The position numbers and the translations under genes are program-made. Of a stretch of DNA of 64,000 bases, positions 22,878-33,750 are shown piece by piece. Within the stretch, counting starts at the first letter, position 1; every line of letters starts with the position of its first letter. Source of the DNA: Rhexocercosporidium sp. MPI-PUGE-AT-0058 (lineage: Eukaryota > Ascomycota > Leotiomycetes > Helotiales); NCBI GenBank assembly GCA_020746875.1, contig JAGTJL010000008.1, positions 2,046,001 through 2,110,000 on the forward strand, given 5' to 3'. The notes under the pieces were generated by a model. It was not told the origin of the DNA, ran no database searches, and was given only the letters and a program-made list of their open reading frames with translations.

Positions 22878-25556
22878 TTCTGAAGAGATGAATGCGCGCT
22901 CGGTCTAAAGAATTGTATAGATAACGCCCTTTCCTACTGTTAATATCCTATTACCACCTGACTATATTCGAATTTTGGTTTCGAAAGTGTTGTTGTTGTC
23001 AGCAGAGAAGCAGAAGAGGAAAGGAAAGTTTCAGGATCAAAGTGGCATGACTCTACTACGCTATGACCTGCGGGAGGACCTCGCAACATCTCTGACCGAC
23101 ATTTCTTCCTCCCATCCATCGCTGTCAACCTCAACGTCGAGAATAAGGGCAGCAAGGCAAAAATTGCTGGATACTCCCAGATCCATGGCAAATTCACCCA
23201 TCAGCTGTGGCTTCAAAGTATCGAATGCCACCTACTCCTAATCTCCACTGACCGGATATTGAGTACCACGAATAGCCGGTAAGTGATGATGGATGTACTT
23301 CGCTAGGAGTAAGACTGCTGCACTTTTAAAAATCGCATTCTATACCCATGTATTGTCTTATTCTCTGCAGCCTGTTTCTTAGTTCTGTACATATTGCTAC
23401 CATTCCTCACAGATCCGAGACCTCCAACAGTCTACCAACCAAAACTGCGCCACGGTCTCGAAACCAAGTCTCCTGCATGCTGCGAAGCTCGGGACGCATA
23501 CGATCTCCCATCCAGACCATTTCCCCAGGGTACTAATGTGTGCGCTTCGACTTCGACACAAGTCTCCTTAACACCGCTAATTCAAAGGCATACCCCAGGC
23601 AAGGAAGCTGTACATAAACATAGAGAAAGGGGAAGAGTGTATGATTTGGGATGTCAGAATCGGGACATTGAGGACGGATTATTATACGAGCTGGCATCCA
23701 GATCCATACCCGATTCCCAACCATCATCATCTGTAGTGCTGACTGCGGCTCACTACACTACAGCTCACTCAGCCGAAACGACAGACGAGAAATACCCAAA
23801 CACCAGATCCCGAGCAGCTGGGTCATTAGTTCCTCCGACACAGACACACGCCCCTCGAGCTGGCTCAGATGACGAGAGACGCGATTATTCGCTTGCCTGT
23901 CCCAGGGTCTTATGGTTTGAAGGATGAAAGAGGGCTGTGCAATCAACACAGTTGTGCAAGATGCCTCGGCTGGATGGTGCTGAATTATGATGCTTCTGAT
24001 ATTGTGTTCAAGGGTTTTTGGTTCCGATTTGATGCGGTCTCGTGTCAGATGAGGTGTCTTGAGACGCCGTCGAGAAAAGAGAATGAGATACCATATCTCG
24101 CCTAGGTTAGAAAGAACTTGCTCCCGTGCTCCTATTCGATGATATCTAGATATCCAATATCCAACACCTGCAAGCTTCAATAACGATATAATTTAGCCTT
24201 CTCGGCCGACACCTGCTTACCGAGTAACTACCTACCTAGATAGGGCTGCATAAAATCTCCCAAGACTGCGCGTACTGTACTTGTAAGTAATTAACATTCC
24301 ATGAGCTCCACGCCACAGCAAAGCACAGCACAGCAATATTAACCTCTCTATACCCCCTCAAAGTATCACCTTCCTAAACACCCTCTCACATATTACACGC
24401 AAGCCTCACCTCCCTCATCCAGCTCGTTCGCGTAACCTGCTGTGTTGTAATGTATCCCTAAAAATATATCGGGATGCTCTCAATCTATCTCTCTGGGAGG
24501 ATCCCCGCACGGGATACCCAATGCAGTCTTCCATGTTCTCTCCCACACACATTCACACATATCTCGAATCGATCAGCAGTTATCACCAGCCTCAGATACA
24601 AATATGCCCCTCCCGATGTAACCTCAACAGCACATCGAAAATTGGAACACCGAAAACAAACCAGTCTTCTGAACCCCCACTATCCCATCTCTTACCTCGT
24701 GCCCAAACTACTCCATACCGAGTCTCAGTCTCAATCTCACTTCCACACACGACCAACCAACCAAATTAATAATACTTTTCAATCTTCACAAACAAACATG
24801 CACGTAAGAAAACGCCATCAACGCCATCCCATCCCATCCTAAATACACCTCCGATCTCGCTTGACCTTTGTAGCACATCACAATCAATTCTCCTTCCCTG
24901 CCCTTTCCCCTCCATCAAACACAAACTCTATCCATGCTCTACTGTAGTCTGCCATCCCAACTCACCCAACCCCACTATCGCCTCACCCACCACACCGTCC
25001 GATCCACCAAGAGCATCAGAAACCAAACAATCCACAAGGCTTGAACCTGTCAAGGAAGAAGGGAAAAAAACTCAAAAAATGTGATATCCACAAGGCGCGG
25101 AAAATATTCTTGCTTCCACCGGTAGACCCGTTTGTGCTGTGCAGTACAGTACCTTGGTGGGGTGGGGTGGGGTGGTAGAGTAGATATGCACGGATCGCCA
25201 GGAAAGCGAAGCGTGAGCAAGGAATATAGCTTTGTCTCTCTCCCGTCTTCTTTCTGCTGACGCTCAAGAGCCTGAGGAAGGATTTGCGGATAGGTGACAG
25301 AAAATATCTTTGGCGGAGGGACCTTCACCGTCTTTGATGTAATGGTTAGATAGACGGTGAAGTCCACATACACTTCTTACCCAAAGAAGAGATCTTCTTG
25401 AAGTACAGTACAATCAATAGAACAGAATAGTAGCCGATAAGTGACGGACATAGGTCCTGACACCGGCCGAGACACCTGTCTCACCAAGTGCCGGAGGGTA
25501 GTCATTCGCACAAGCCCTATCTCTCTTATCTTCTTTCTCAATTCCCATCTCCTCTA
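22878..25556. other. Gene-poor interval left of the MITE
   Basis: About 2.7 kb with no supported gene. Open frames such as 23394-23927 (+) lack domain-like composition, conserved-looking splice sites or a neighbouring continuation. A GGGGT-type run (GGTGGGGTGGGGTGGGGTGG) lies at about 25156-25175. Long C/A/T-rich pyrimidine-biased stretches occur at 24300-25020. Confidence 0.4.
25156..25175 (+). repeat. Tandem GGGGT run, possible G-quadruplex
   Basis: Three GGGG runs separated by single T, flanked by GG on both sides, directly visible. Such spacing can form a two- or three-tier G-quadruplex. This is inferred from pattern only, with no known regulatory role. Confidence 0.55.
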
Positions 25557-25704
25557 CAGTAGGGTGCAAAAAGTCTACACACCGCCAAGGTTCATCTAAC
25601 TACAAATAGTCAAGCGGTTACTTATCAAGGTTAAAGGTGGCTGAAGACTAACTTCAAGAAGTCAAGCCTACCTTGGCAGTGTGTAGACTTTTTGCACCCT
25701 ACTG
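25557..25704. mobile_element. mimp/impala-like MITE (Tc1/mariner type), 148 bp
   Basis: Left end begins CAGTAGGGTGCAAAAAGTCT. The right end is its inverted copy. The terminal inverted repeats extend 35 bp with one mismatch (position 28, C against T). The element is bounded on both sides by the dinucleotide TA (25555-25556 and 25705-25706), the target duplication of Tc1/mariner elements. The interior is only about 78 bp and cannot code for a transposase, so this is a non-autonomous MITE. The end resembles the CAGTGGGRTGCAAWAAGT consensus of Fusarium mimp and impala elements (family knowledge). Near-perfect ends suggest fairly recent insertion. It sits in the long intergenic stretch before the Ser/Pro-rich gene at 27070. 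Confidence 0.9.
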
Positions 25705-27069
25705 TACCAAGTACAATCTCTGAGACTTTTCAATCAACGTCCTCTTCAAATGACACCTGAATCTATGAGTGAGGGATTATCTGTACAATGTCAATCGAGA
25801 ATCCACACATCATGAGATTCTCAATGCCCTAGCTTGATACAGTGGCTAGTAGCATCATGTGTCCACCGCCTATCTTTCCAACACCTCGCCCTTGCCAGCA
25901 CCGGAACTCGGTCGGGCCATCATCTTGTCCTATCAGAGGACGGTCTAAGACGCAATTGCCGTGGCATTTTCGGCAGCCGGTATGCAAGAGGGTGGGATTT
26001 GCTTTCGCTAGGGGGCCTAGGATGTGGATGCGATGTGCTTGTGCGATCACATCACCAACCGAGGAGGGAGACGAAGACGACGACAACGACGACTGAGGTG
26101 TGAGAGTCAGAGAGGGCTTGCTTGGGTCTGTCTTGGTGTCGTGCGGGTCAGACGCTTTTACGACCTCCGCACCATATCCACGTCTGCATCTGCTTCCCAG
26201 GATTAGATAGGATGCCCGTTCTGGGCCATTTCAGCCATCGCACGAGCATGAGGCCATTCGATACAGTAAGGTATGGAAGGTGCTTGCTTGAGGCTGGTCG
26301 GTGTCGGTGTCGGGACAAGTCAGATCAGTTACTCACTCACGAACTCAGTCTGTCATGTCAGCACGCACGCACATGCCTGCCCTCCTCCATCCATCCAACC
26401 CCAGCCAGCAAAGCCAACTCAAAGGTCCGAAACGCAACCAAACAGAACCGCAAACCGGCAACACCGGGGAAGTCGTGGACCCTGCCCTTTCTACCTTGCT
26501 GTCCGGTTCCTTTGTTTCCATCCCATCCGTATAAGTAATCCGGCGGTCTCCCATTTCTTTGCTTTGCGTTGCTTTCATTCCATTGAGTCACTGCCGAGAA
26601 ATATATTTGCTTCTTTCTTGTTTTCTCAAGTTGGCTAGCTTTAGCGTACTTGCTTGCTGTCCCTGCTGCTACTGCTACTTGCTTATCCTGCCAGCATCGC
26701 GTCAGACACTACTCGATCACAGACCGTCTATTTACTTCCGCTTCCGGTACTTAAACTTCGGTTCCCGCCAGTGCCAGCGTTCTCTCGGGCAGGGATCGAC
26801 AGAACTATTCCATACACTACTACCGTACAAAACCCGAGGTCGGTGACGATATCACCTAACCATCGAGTGCATCTGCAGTAGTACATATACTTCACAGACC
26901 ACCTGAGGTTCCACCATCGTCAGTTTCTTACTTCTTGAAGGAAAGAAAAAATATTTGAGGCTCCACACCATCACGTGCGAATCTCAATTTCAATATCAAC
27001 CACTTTACATCTCATCCTCCTCCCACCTCACCTCATCTACTACATTACCAAGTAGCACGTACCGCAAAA
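25705..27069. other. Intergenic interval between MITE and hypothetical gene
   Basis: About 1.36 kb, CT-rich especially after 26330. It is probably the promoter and leader of the gene at 27070. No supported gene; the overlapping short frames on both strands look like chance. Confidence 0.4.
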
Positions 27070-27660
27070 ATGCCTTCGTTCACTAGACGCCGTCCCTGCA
27101 ACTCCCGCATCCAACCCCGCTACCACTCAAACAGCAGCTCCTACTCGATCTCACCCTCCCCGTCGCCCAGCCCCCCACCAACAATCCACCACCGCCGCAC
27201 CCTCTCTTCACGCACCAACAGCTCCTCACGAAGGAGTCCACCGCCTCCATCTCTACCCGGCCTAGGTCTCCCGATATCCCCGTTCGCGTCTCCGAACAGC
27301 ACGAACTCAAATTCAAATTCAAACCCAAACTTTAAATCGCATTCAACCTCGAACCCCGAGGCCGAAGGCACAATTATGGCGCCGGCTTTCGTGCCGCAGA
27401 AAGGAGAGTCCGACGCCGAGTGCTGGGAGAGGATGTTGGCGCTGCAGAGGGAGTACCATTGTTATAACTCGGCGCGGTTGGAGGCTGCGGTTGAGGCGCT
27501 GGAGAAGGGGTGTAGGATTGAGGATGTGCCTATGCGTGAGTTCTGGACTATAGACGACGAGGTTTGTGCGTGTGCTAATGTGTTTTGGGCAGCTTCGAGG
27601 TTTTGTCTCGATCTTCTGAATGAGGAACTTGAAGCGCAGATTGAGGCGACGAATTTGTAG
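27070..27660 (+). CDS. Hypothetical protein, Ser/Pro/Asn-rich N-terminus
   Basis: Intronless frame of 196 residues. The first 100 residues are low complexity (Ser, Pro, Arg, Asn; e.g. SPSPSPSPPPTIHHRR and a short NSNSNSNPN run). The last 95 residues look globular and helical, with paired aromatic and acidic residues (DAECWERMLALQREYHCYNS, later VCACANVFWAASRFCLDLLNEEL). A second ATG at about residue 103 (MAPAFVPQ) could start a shorter protein containing just the helical part. I do not recognise the family. The sharp codon-use change from C-rich to G-rich third positions at the boundary between the two halves is notable. The start context (GCAAAAATGCC) is good. Real gene likely, function unknown. 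Confidence 0.6.
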   Translation: MPSFTRRRPCNSRIQPRYHSNSSSYSISPSPSPSPPPTIHHRRTLSSRTNSSSRRSPPPPSLPGLGLPISPFASPNSTNSNSNSNPNFKSHSTSNPEAEGTIMAPAFVPQKGESDAECWERMLALQREYHCYNSARLEAAVEALEKGCRIEDVPMREFWTIDDEVCACANVFWAASRFCLDLLNEELEAQIEATNL

Positions 27661-28175
27661 TGAACTATCACTATGCTGTTTGGGTTGGATTGGATTGGAA
27701 TGGAATGGATTGATTGGGCTTGGGGATTGGGATTTGGAATTTCATTTCTTCTTCGGACGGGAGAAATGAACGGGAAAACATTTCATTTGACCAGACTTTC
27801 TCCCACAGAGGGTATTAGCCGTTGATGGAGAAGGTGGAGGATAAATTGGGAATTATCTGGTGTGAGAGCTGACCTACGGGTGCTCTGCTATTAGCGATGG
27901 CGTTGGGAAGACTTCCTTTCATGTTCCTATGTTGGCAATTGAGATACCTATTTTCTTGTGGTTTGGGAAGCACTGGCTCCATTGGGAAGATGCGCTCTGC
28001 TTACGAGAGAGGGATTGTGCAAGGAAGAAAGTTGGCGTGGGAAAGGCTCATGCTGAGTGGACTTGTAAACATACATCCTGCCATGAGAGCAACGCGGCTG
28101 GCTGGGCGTCCGAGCCTCCGGCGTGCCGCGCGCGTGGAGCTGTTTGATTCGAGGGAATGTCGGATCCCCGGATTC
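27661..28175. other. Intergenic
   Basis: About 515 bp between the hypothetical gene and the decayed gene on the opposite strand. It opens with a GGATT/GGAAT-rich run (27685-27740). The plus-strand frame that begins at 27897 mostly overlaps the decayed minus-strand gene and is judged a shadow. Confidence 0.35.
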
Positions 28176-28904
28176 TTAATGATAATAATAAACAATAATA
28201 ATCATCACGATACAGCTTTGCCTCACTTGACGCGTGCATATCTGATGTGTGACAACGGCCTGATGGCAATCTCGGAACTTGGGGCATCGCTCATCCCGCA
28301 TCATCCATTCATTGTCTGCTTCATCCGTTTGAAAGCCTTGCTCTCTTCCTCGCCTAGACCCCCCTTTATTACTCATCTTCTGCCACATCATAACAGCGAC
28401 CCAGATGCCGAGGCACAGCAAGAACACCACCCCATGCTAGGCGTCGTTTTTCTGCCAGTACCATGTTGGCATGCCGAGCAAGATTCCCACGATGCTCCAG
28501 TCAAGAAGTCCAGGCGATCATGAAATCGAGCCGTGTGGCTGAGATATGACTTTCGAAGCGGAAAGAGAGTATCACGAACGTGACAGCTAAGACAGTCGAG
28601 CATGCGGAGGAGGTGAAGAATCCCTCTGCAGTCTTGTCGAGCGTGTTTGTAGAGGGGTGGATTTCGTCGAACGTCAGTGCGCCGATTGAACGTCCTACTC
28701 TCCATGAGCTTCAATACCGAGTATAAATGACGACATCTTGAAAAAGGCACGTGTGACAGGAAGCTTGACAAAGTTTTCGGAGCTCAGAAGCACATATCGA
28801 CCGTGAGAGCTGACAGCAGGACACGCTGAAACACCAGCATTCCCCGATAGTCGAGCTGCTTCTGTAATGATGCGATGGATCATGTCAGTGGACAGCGGAG
28901 GCAT
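28176..28904 (-). pseudogene. Decayed multi-pass membrane protein gene
   Basis: Coherent protein-like segments appear on the minus strand in three successive frames. From the ATG at 28904 one frame runs to a TAG at 28697-28695 (contains GRYVLLSSENFVKLPVTRAF). A second covers about 28699-28501 (contains LTFDEIHPSTNTLDKTAEGF and the hydrophobic STVLAVTFVILSF) and ends in TGA. A third starts DWSIVGILLGMPTWYW, hits TAG at 28439-28437 and continues in the same frame with VVFLLCLGIWVAVMMWQKM to 28176. The junctions are too close for introns. The joined character, a soluble N-terminal part then three hydrophobic segments with basic residues after each, is that of a fungal integral membrane protein whose family I cannot name. 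I read it as a gene broken by two frameshifts and one stop. Sequencing error is an alternative for single events but less likely for all three. Confidence 0.55.
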
Positions 28905-31606
28905 CTTCAGGCGGGGTAAGATGTGAACGTATCTGGCACTCAACGTACATCTAAAAATCTTCGTGTAACCGCCCAAGAGAGTTGCAGAATCGTGCAGAGG
29001 CGCCCAACACAGCAGCGAAGAAAGAGAGAAAACTTCAGACGCAATTGATGGATGAAGTATGGAAAGGAGTACAAGAAATGGAAAACAATCATGAAGAGCT
29101 GAATTATGCGTTTCGCGCTTCGATACTTCGGGCGAGGAGTATCTCTGGCCGCCTATGTACGCCCCAGACCTCGTCAAGAGACCAAGAGCATGTGAATGGT
29201 ACTCTTCTCGAGATAGCGCTCAAACGTCTCATGCAACGTTGTCAACGTATTGCTTGCATACAGTAGCAGTTGTACAAACGTGACGATGCAAGACTTCCGC
29301 ATGTTATGTTATGTTAATTAGGAAAGCTGAAACGGGAGATAACCTGGAAGCTTAAAAGGAGATCTGAAAATAGTAACAGCTTTAATTGGTCAAAGATATT
29401 AACATCATGTGACTTACTGATGAGCGCTTGGCTCGCTTTGATCTTCGGTCCTCTCGCTCAACATCGCGGCACCCCATCCTAGTTTCGACCCCCATCACAA
29501 AAGTGCACAATTCCTCCTGAGACTCTGCAAATCCCCTCCATGAAACCTTGCAGAACCATTAACGTTGATGGTAAACAGCAAGCAGTGGATCTCGCCGTCG
29601 CTTCGGGCCTTCGGCTTCCAGTATAGTTTATGCATTTCCATTCTTGTCGACCGATATACACAGCATGAGACTGCTCCACGACCTATCACCTGGAGACCTT
29701 TCTGCAGGTACACAGACCTGCTTCTATCCAGGGCTCACCGCCAGCGTGAGCTCCAGCAAGCTATGTATCCTTGGCAACGGTTCATTGCATGCTGCTATGC
29801 TTCGGATTAGAGCCCCCTTTGGCCTGGGCGTATGAAGTCACCCGACTCATCTGGATATAGAGACTTCATCTGACATCCCACGGCTACCCCATCTAGAATT
29901 GTCTTCATGGTTGCCTCCATACCGTGCTTGATGGACAGGTAATTCCTCTTATCTCGATCACTATTGTCTCATCAGCTTCATCGCAAGTCACCAAAGCTTG
30001 AAAAGCTGAGTATATCCCACTAAGAGGCGACACCAACTTGGAAACAATGCTCTGTATTACTGCGCCACGCGGCACACTATCATGGCGTACAAGTAGTCGG
30101 TATGAGCCGAACCGTCAAGTTCATTATCCGTACTGTTGGGCCTGACAGATCGTCTTTGCATTGGCTCCATCAAGCCCTCCGTGCCGTCACCATGCCTTCT
30201 TGACGGCCTCCACTTCTATGCGGTCTAGTTTTGCCCTTTGGGGAGGTCCCCTTTTTTAACTCTAATCCCACAGCACAAGGATGCTTCCACTTTCCACGCC
30301 CCTTCATTCGCAGCCGGTAGGTAATATTTCCGCAACTGGGGGCTGGCACAGATGGCTTGCAGTACCGATCAATCTTTAGACTTTTTCATACTGTACATGC
30401 AACGTTTACGTCGCTCACTAAGTGGAGACGAAACAATAACGTCGTGTTGTCCGCCCGATGAAAGCGATGATTTCGGCTAAGACAGCTTGATTTGAGAAGG
30501 CTGGTTGCACAATCCTGCTGAGTGCTACGGAGCTATTGATTGACAGGTGGAAATTTACCCAGAACTGATCGATTCGCAAGAAACACCCAAGGTACCACCT
30601 GCAAAAGCAACTGCGGATGCTCATGCTCTTTCTCTACCCACCTTCACATGTGGACAGCCGAAGAACACCTCGTGGTAAGTCGTCCACCCGGCAAAGTGGG
30701 TTGCGTGACATGTTACTTGTCTGTACCATACACGTTCTGCCCATCACCCACTCGTTTGTTGAGACACAAGTGCACAAGAAATTGATCATCATGGTGTCAC
30801 GCCAAAAGGACAGTGATTATCTTCTGAGAGTTATTAGGGCGGCCCTCTTGGCACTTTTCAGGCAGTGCAAGTGGTTGAAAGCTATTTGTGTCTCTCGTGA
30901 GTTTGCCAAGAGAGCTTCCACAACAACATTTCGCTATATAATTATATTCTGGACAGTGGAGTCAGAGCCAATGCCAAAGCCAAAGCCAACCATATCAGAC
31001 CAGACCAGACCAGACCAGACCAGACCAGACCAACTCGGGGCCAACAATTTGTGCATGCAACTTGCTGCTGCGGCAAATAATAATTGCATCGCTCATCTAC
31101 TCCTGTCAGAAGGCAGCGATAAGTCCCATCCCACGGCGCCGCTTGCTGATGAAGATTGCAGGGGTTATGATAACCACCCCGCGGCTTTCTTTTGAACTAC
31201 AAGGACCCCTCCTCTCCACTGCACTGCGCCTGGAACCAATCCAGATCTCCCACTCCAACATTTTTGCCCCAAAGCTTCTAAGACACTTCAGGTCTACCCT
31301 TGCAGAAGCTCTGCATTTCGCCCGTAGTTGCTTCTTCCAAGCCTCCATCACCATTCCAAAACTGTTTGTATTCATGCAAAGTTGATGCACCTACCGATTG
31401 AGTACTTGGTCCTCCGCCTATTATTGACAAGGGGAGTTGTTTCGGCGTTTTCACCCCATGGTTATAACATCCCACGCCATCTCAGAACCCCTCTTCAGAT
31501 CCTCTTAGTCTGCTCCGGACCCTTATCTCTAAACCTCGGACTGCCAATCAGTGGACTGGATTCCGACCTTTTCTAGGAAGAATTAGAAACGTGAGGATCT
31601 TCCACC
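28905..31606. other. Gene-poor interval upstream of pseudokinase gene
   Basis: About 2.7 kb with no supported gene. It may contain the leader of the broken gene (28905-29180) and the promoter and leader of the kinase-like gene (pyrimidine-rich after 31190). It includes the (CAGAC)7 tandem repeat at 30996-31030. Confidence 0.4.
30996..31030. repeat. (CAGAC)7 microsatellite
   Basis: Seven perfect pentanucleotide units read directly from the sequence, preceded by a short CCAAAG triplicate at about 30972-30987. Located about 580 bp upstream of the kinase-like gene. Confidence 0.92.
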
Positions 31607-33685
31607 ATGGACTATCGGCGGGTCTCCTCGGCTGCTAATCGACAGTACCATGCCAGTACAAATTCCCACATATATCCCAGCTTCGCCGGTGCTGGTCCCA
31701 GCCGACATCCCAATGGACCTGTCTTTGACACACCTGCTACAATGTGGTGGGGCGAAGACCGAATCGAATCGACTGTCAATCGACAATTTGTGTTGTCAAA
31801 ACTACGACCGGATGAGCAGGCCCGATTAGACGAGGCTTTGGGATTTGGAGATGGACTCACTGATGACACCTATATGGAATGGATCGAACTGAAAGCGAAG
31901 CGGATTTTCCTGATATTGGTCGATCTTGGAGTTCCAGATCAAATTTTCGGAGTCATCGATGATTCTTGGGACGACGATGATCTTCCTGTGCCATTCGATC
32001 AGGTTGAGCGACTCCAGCTGACCTATGATAAAGACGAGAAGCTTGAAAAGAAGTTCTTCCATCGCCAATTCTTGTACTTGTTGAGGAATGTTCAGAAGGG
32101 GGAGCATCTGTACTATGATCATGAGGAGGTAGTGCCTCTAGAACTTGCGGAGAAGCGTCCTGTCGGAGCAGTAGCTGGTCTCACGCAGAGCAGCATTGAC
32201 AAAGTCCATCTTCCAGGAAGACCAGATGATGTGTTCGTTCGACGACGACTACCGTTAGGTACCACTGCTGGACGCATGCCACAGGAAGAGTTTCTATCTG
32301 GTGTTGAAGCTATGCGGGCAATCGAACATGACCATCTGACGTCTCTTTGGAGCTCATACATCCATCAAGGGTCTGGCTATCTTCTCCTAACACCAGTGAA
32401 CGAAAGTTCGCTAAGGTCTTTCTTGAATGTGACGCCCCAGTCTATCAAGATACTTGCTAAGCAAGATCGGCGGATATTGGTCCTGAATTGGATCCATTGT
32501 CTGGCCGATGCGATCGCATTCCTACACAGAAAAGGACTCGCACACAAGAATATCAAGCCTTCAAATGTGCTGCTCGACGTGGACAATCAAATCTTCCTGA
32601 GCGACTCTAGTGTCTTCGGTGCAGAGAAGTCTGGTTTTGATAAGGAAACATACGACTATCAGGCTCCAGAGCAAGCACCACGCCAGACATCTGCTGGGCC
32701 TATGTCTCGTACAGGTACAGCCAGACGCTCAACTACTCCGGGGAACACATTTGGTTTCTCTGCTGCGCAGCAGAGTTTTCTAGCTTCAAACGACTCTTCC
32801 TCGATATACACTTCCTCATCTGGTACTGGCTCGACACCGTCTACCGGTTCATCTGCACCAAGCATATATCACTCTGGAAAGCACGACCCTCAGAAGGCCG
32901 ACATATTCTCCCTCGGCACGATCTTCCTAGAAATCATGACATTCCTCATGAAGCGAACATCTCGAAACTTCGCCTCCCATCGTTCTAGCAAGAACAAAAC
33001 GCCTGGGCGAGGCGGTGGCTTACCTGACTCCTCTTTCCACAAGAACCCTCGTCAGGTAGACAGCTGGATGAGCATTCTCGCCAAAGAGGGAAAGAAGAAG
33101 GAAGACAAAATATTCAGGAGCGTAAGCCATATCCTGGCTTTGATAGAGAAGATGATGAACCCGATTCCAGAAGAGCGACCTAGTGCGCATGATGTTCAGG
33201 AGAAGATATACTGTATCCTAATTGAGTTCTGCGGTCTCGGCCCCTCGTCAGACTCGAGGGGTAGGATACATTGCACGATACGCGAGTCAGAGGATAACGA
33301 TTGGAATTTTGGATTTGATCGGTTGCGGCTAGCCTCACAACGAGCAGCCGCAGAAGCTTGCGCAAGTGTCAATCCTATTACGACGAGCGGAGGTACGACA
33401 CTAGGTATAGATTACGGACTTGAAAGGACCCCTTCGCTGGTATCAAGTATTGCCTGGGGACCAGGCCCTAGTTCCTCCCCGCCACCGACATCACCACCCA
33501 AAGAAAGGGCGTCAGCGAGGGACGGTGACTTAATGAGCATTTCGAGTGGCAACAAAAGTGTCACTGGGCGAAGCTCGGAAGGAAAGTCTCGATCTGGGAG
33601 TACGAGTCTAGGGAGCGTGGCCCAAATTGGGAAACCGAAACCCAGGGCAAAAGCATGGCAAGCGCCGGTCTATGCTGGTTTGTGA
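31607..33685 (+). CDS. Protein-kinase-like protein, probable pseudokinase
   Basis: Frame of 692 residues. Residues 1-180 are an N-terminal region specific to fungal relatives. A kinase fold spans about 185-535 and a Ser/Pro-rich tail follows. Key residues are altered. The beta-3 lysine position reads VFVR (Arg212). The catalytic HRD loop reads H-K-N (Asn315 in HKNIKPSN). The DFG motif reads D-S-S (Asp333 kept). The APE segment (YQAPEQ) and the DIFSLG helix are preserved, and a Ser/Thr-rich insert of about 65 residues lies between them. The fold is therefore likely kept for binding or scaffolding while phosphotransfer is doubtful. The 3' end may differ: an intron 33678-33733 (GTTTGT...GCTGAC...CAG) would replace the last residues and end at 33750. 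Convergent with the transporter gene. Confidence 0.85.
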   Translation: MDYRRVSSAANRQYHASTNSHIYPSFAGAGPSRHPNGPVFDTPATMWWGEDRIESTVNRQFVLSKLRPDEQARLDEALGFGDGLTDDTYMEWIELKAKRIFLILVDLGVPDQIFGVIDDSWDDDDLPVPFDQVERLQLTYDKDEKLEKKFFHRQFLYLLRNVQKGEHLYYDHEEVVPLELAEKRPVGAVAGLTQSSIDKVHLPGRPDDVFVRRRLPLGTTAGRMPQEEFLSGVEAMRAIEHDHLTSLWSSYIHQGSGYLLLTPVNESSLRSFLNVTPQSIKILAKQDRRILVLNWIHCLADAIAFLHRKGLAHKNIKPSNVLLDVDNQIFLSDSSVFGAEKSGFDKETYDYQAPEQAPRQTSAGPMSRTGTARRSTTPGNTFGFSAAQQSFLASNDSSSIYTSSSGTGSTPSTGSSAPSIYHSGKHDPQKADIFSLGTIFLEIMTFLMKRTSRNFASHRSSKNKTPGRGGGLPDSSFHKNPRQVDSWMSILAKEGKKKEDKIFRSVSHILALIEKMMNPIPEERPSAHDVQEKIYCILIEFCGLGPSSDSRGRIHCTIRESEDNDWNFGFDRLRLASQRAAAEACASVNPITTSGGTTLGIDYGLERTPSLVSSIAWGPGPSSSPPPTSPPKERASARDGDLMSISSGNKSVTGRSSEGKSRSGSTSLGSVAQIGKPKPRAKAWQAPVYAGL

Positions 33686-33750
33686 CACCCTTCTATCTGA
33701 CATCTGGAGAATTGCTGACTTTCGCACCAACAGAGATGAGCTTTGGATGA

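Noticed and set aside
23394..23927. 177-codon open frame on the plus strand
   Set aside because: Composition is not domain-like, and there are no supporting splice sites or neighbours; treated as a chance frame.
27897..28523. 208-codon open frame on the plus strand
   Set aside because: Most of it overlaps the decayed minus-strand membrane-protein gene, which has far more protein-like composition. The plus frame looks like its shadow.
30376..30397. Sequence resembling a MITE end (TAGACTTTTT followed by ACTGTAC)
   Set aside because: It lacks the central GCACCC of the 25.6-kb element's end and has no inverted partner nearby; likely chance.
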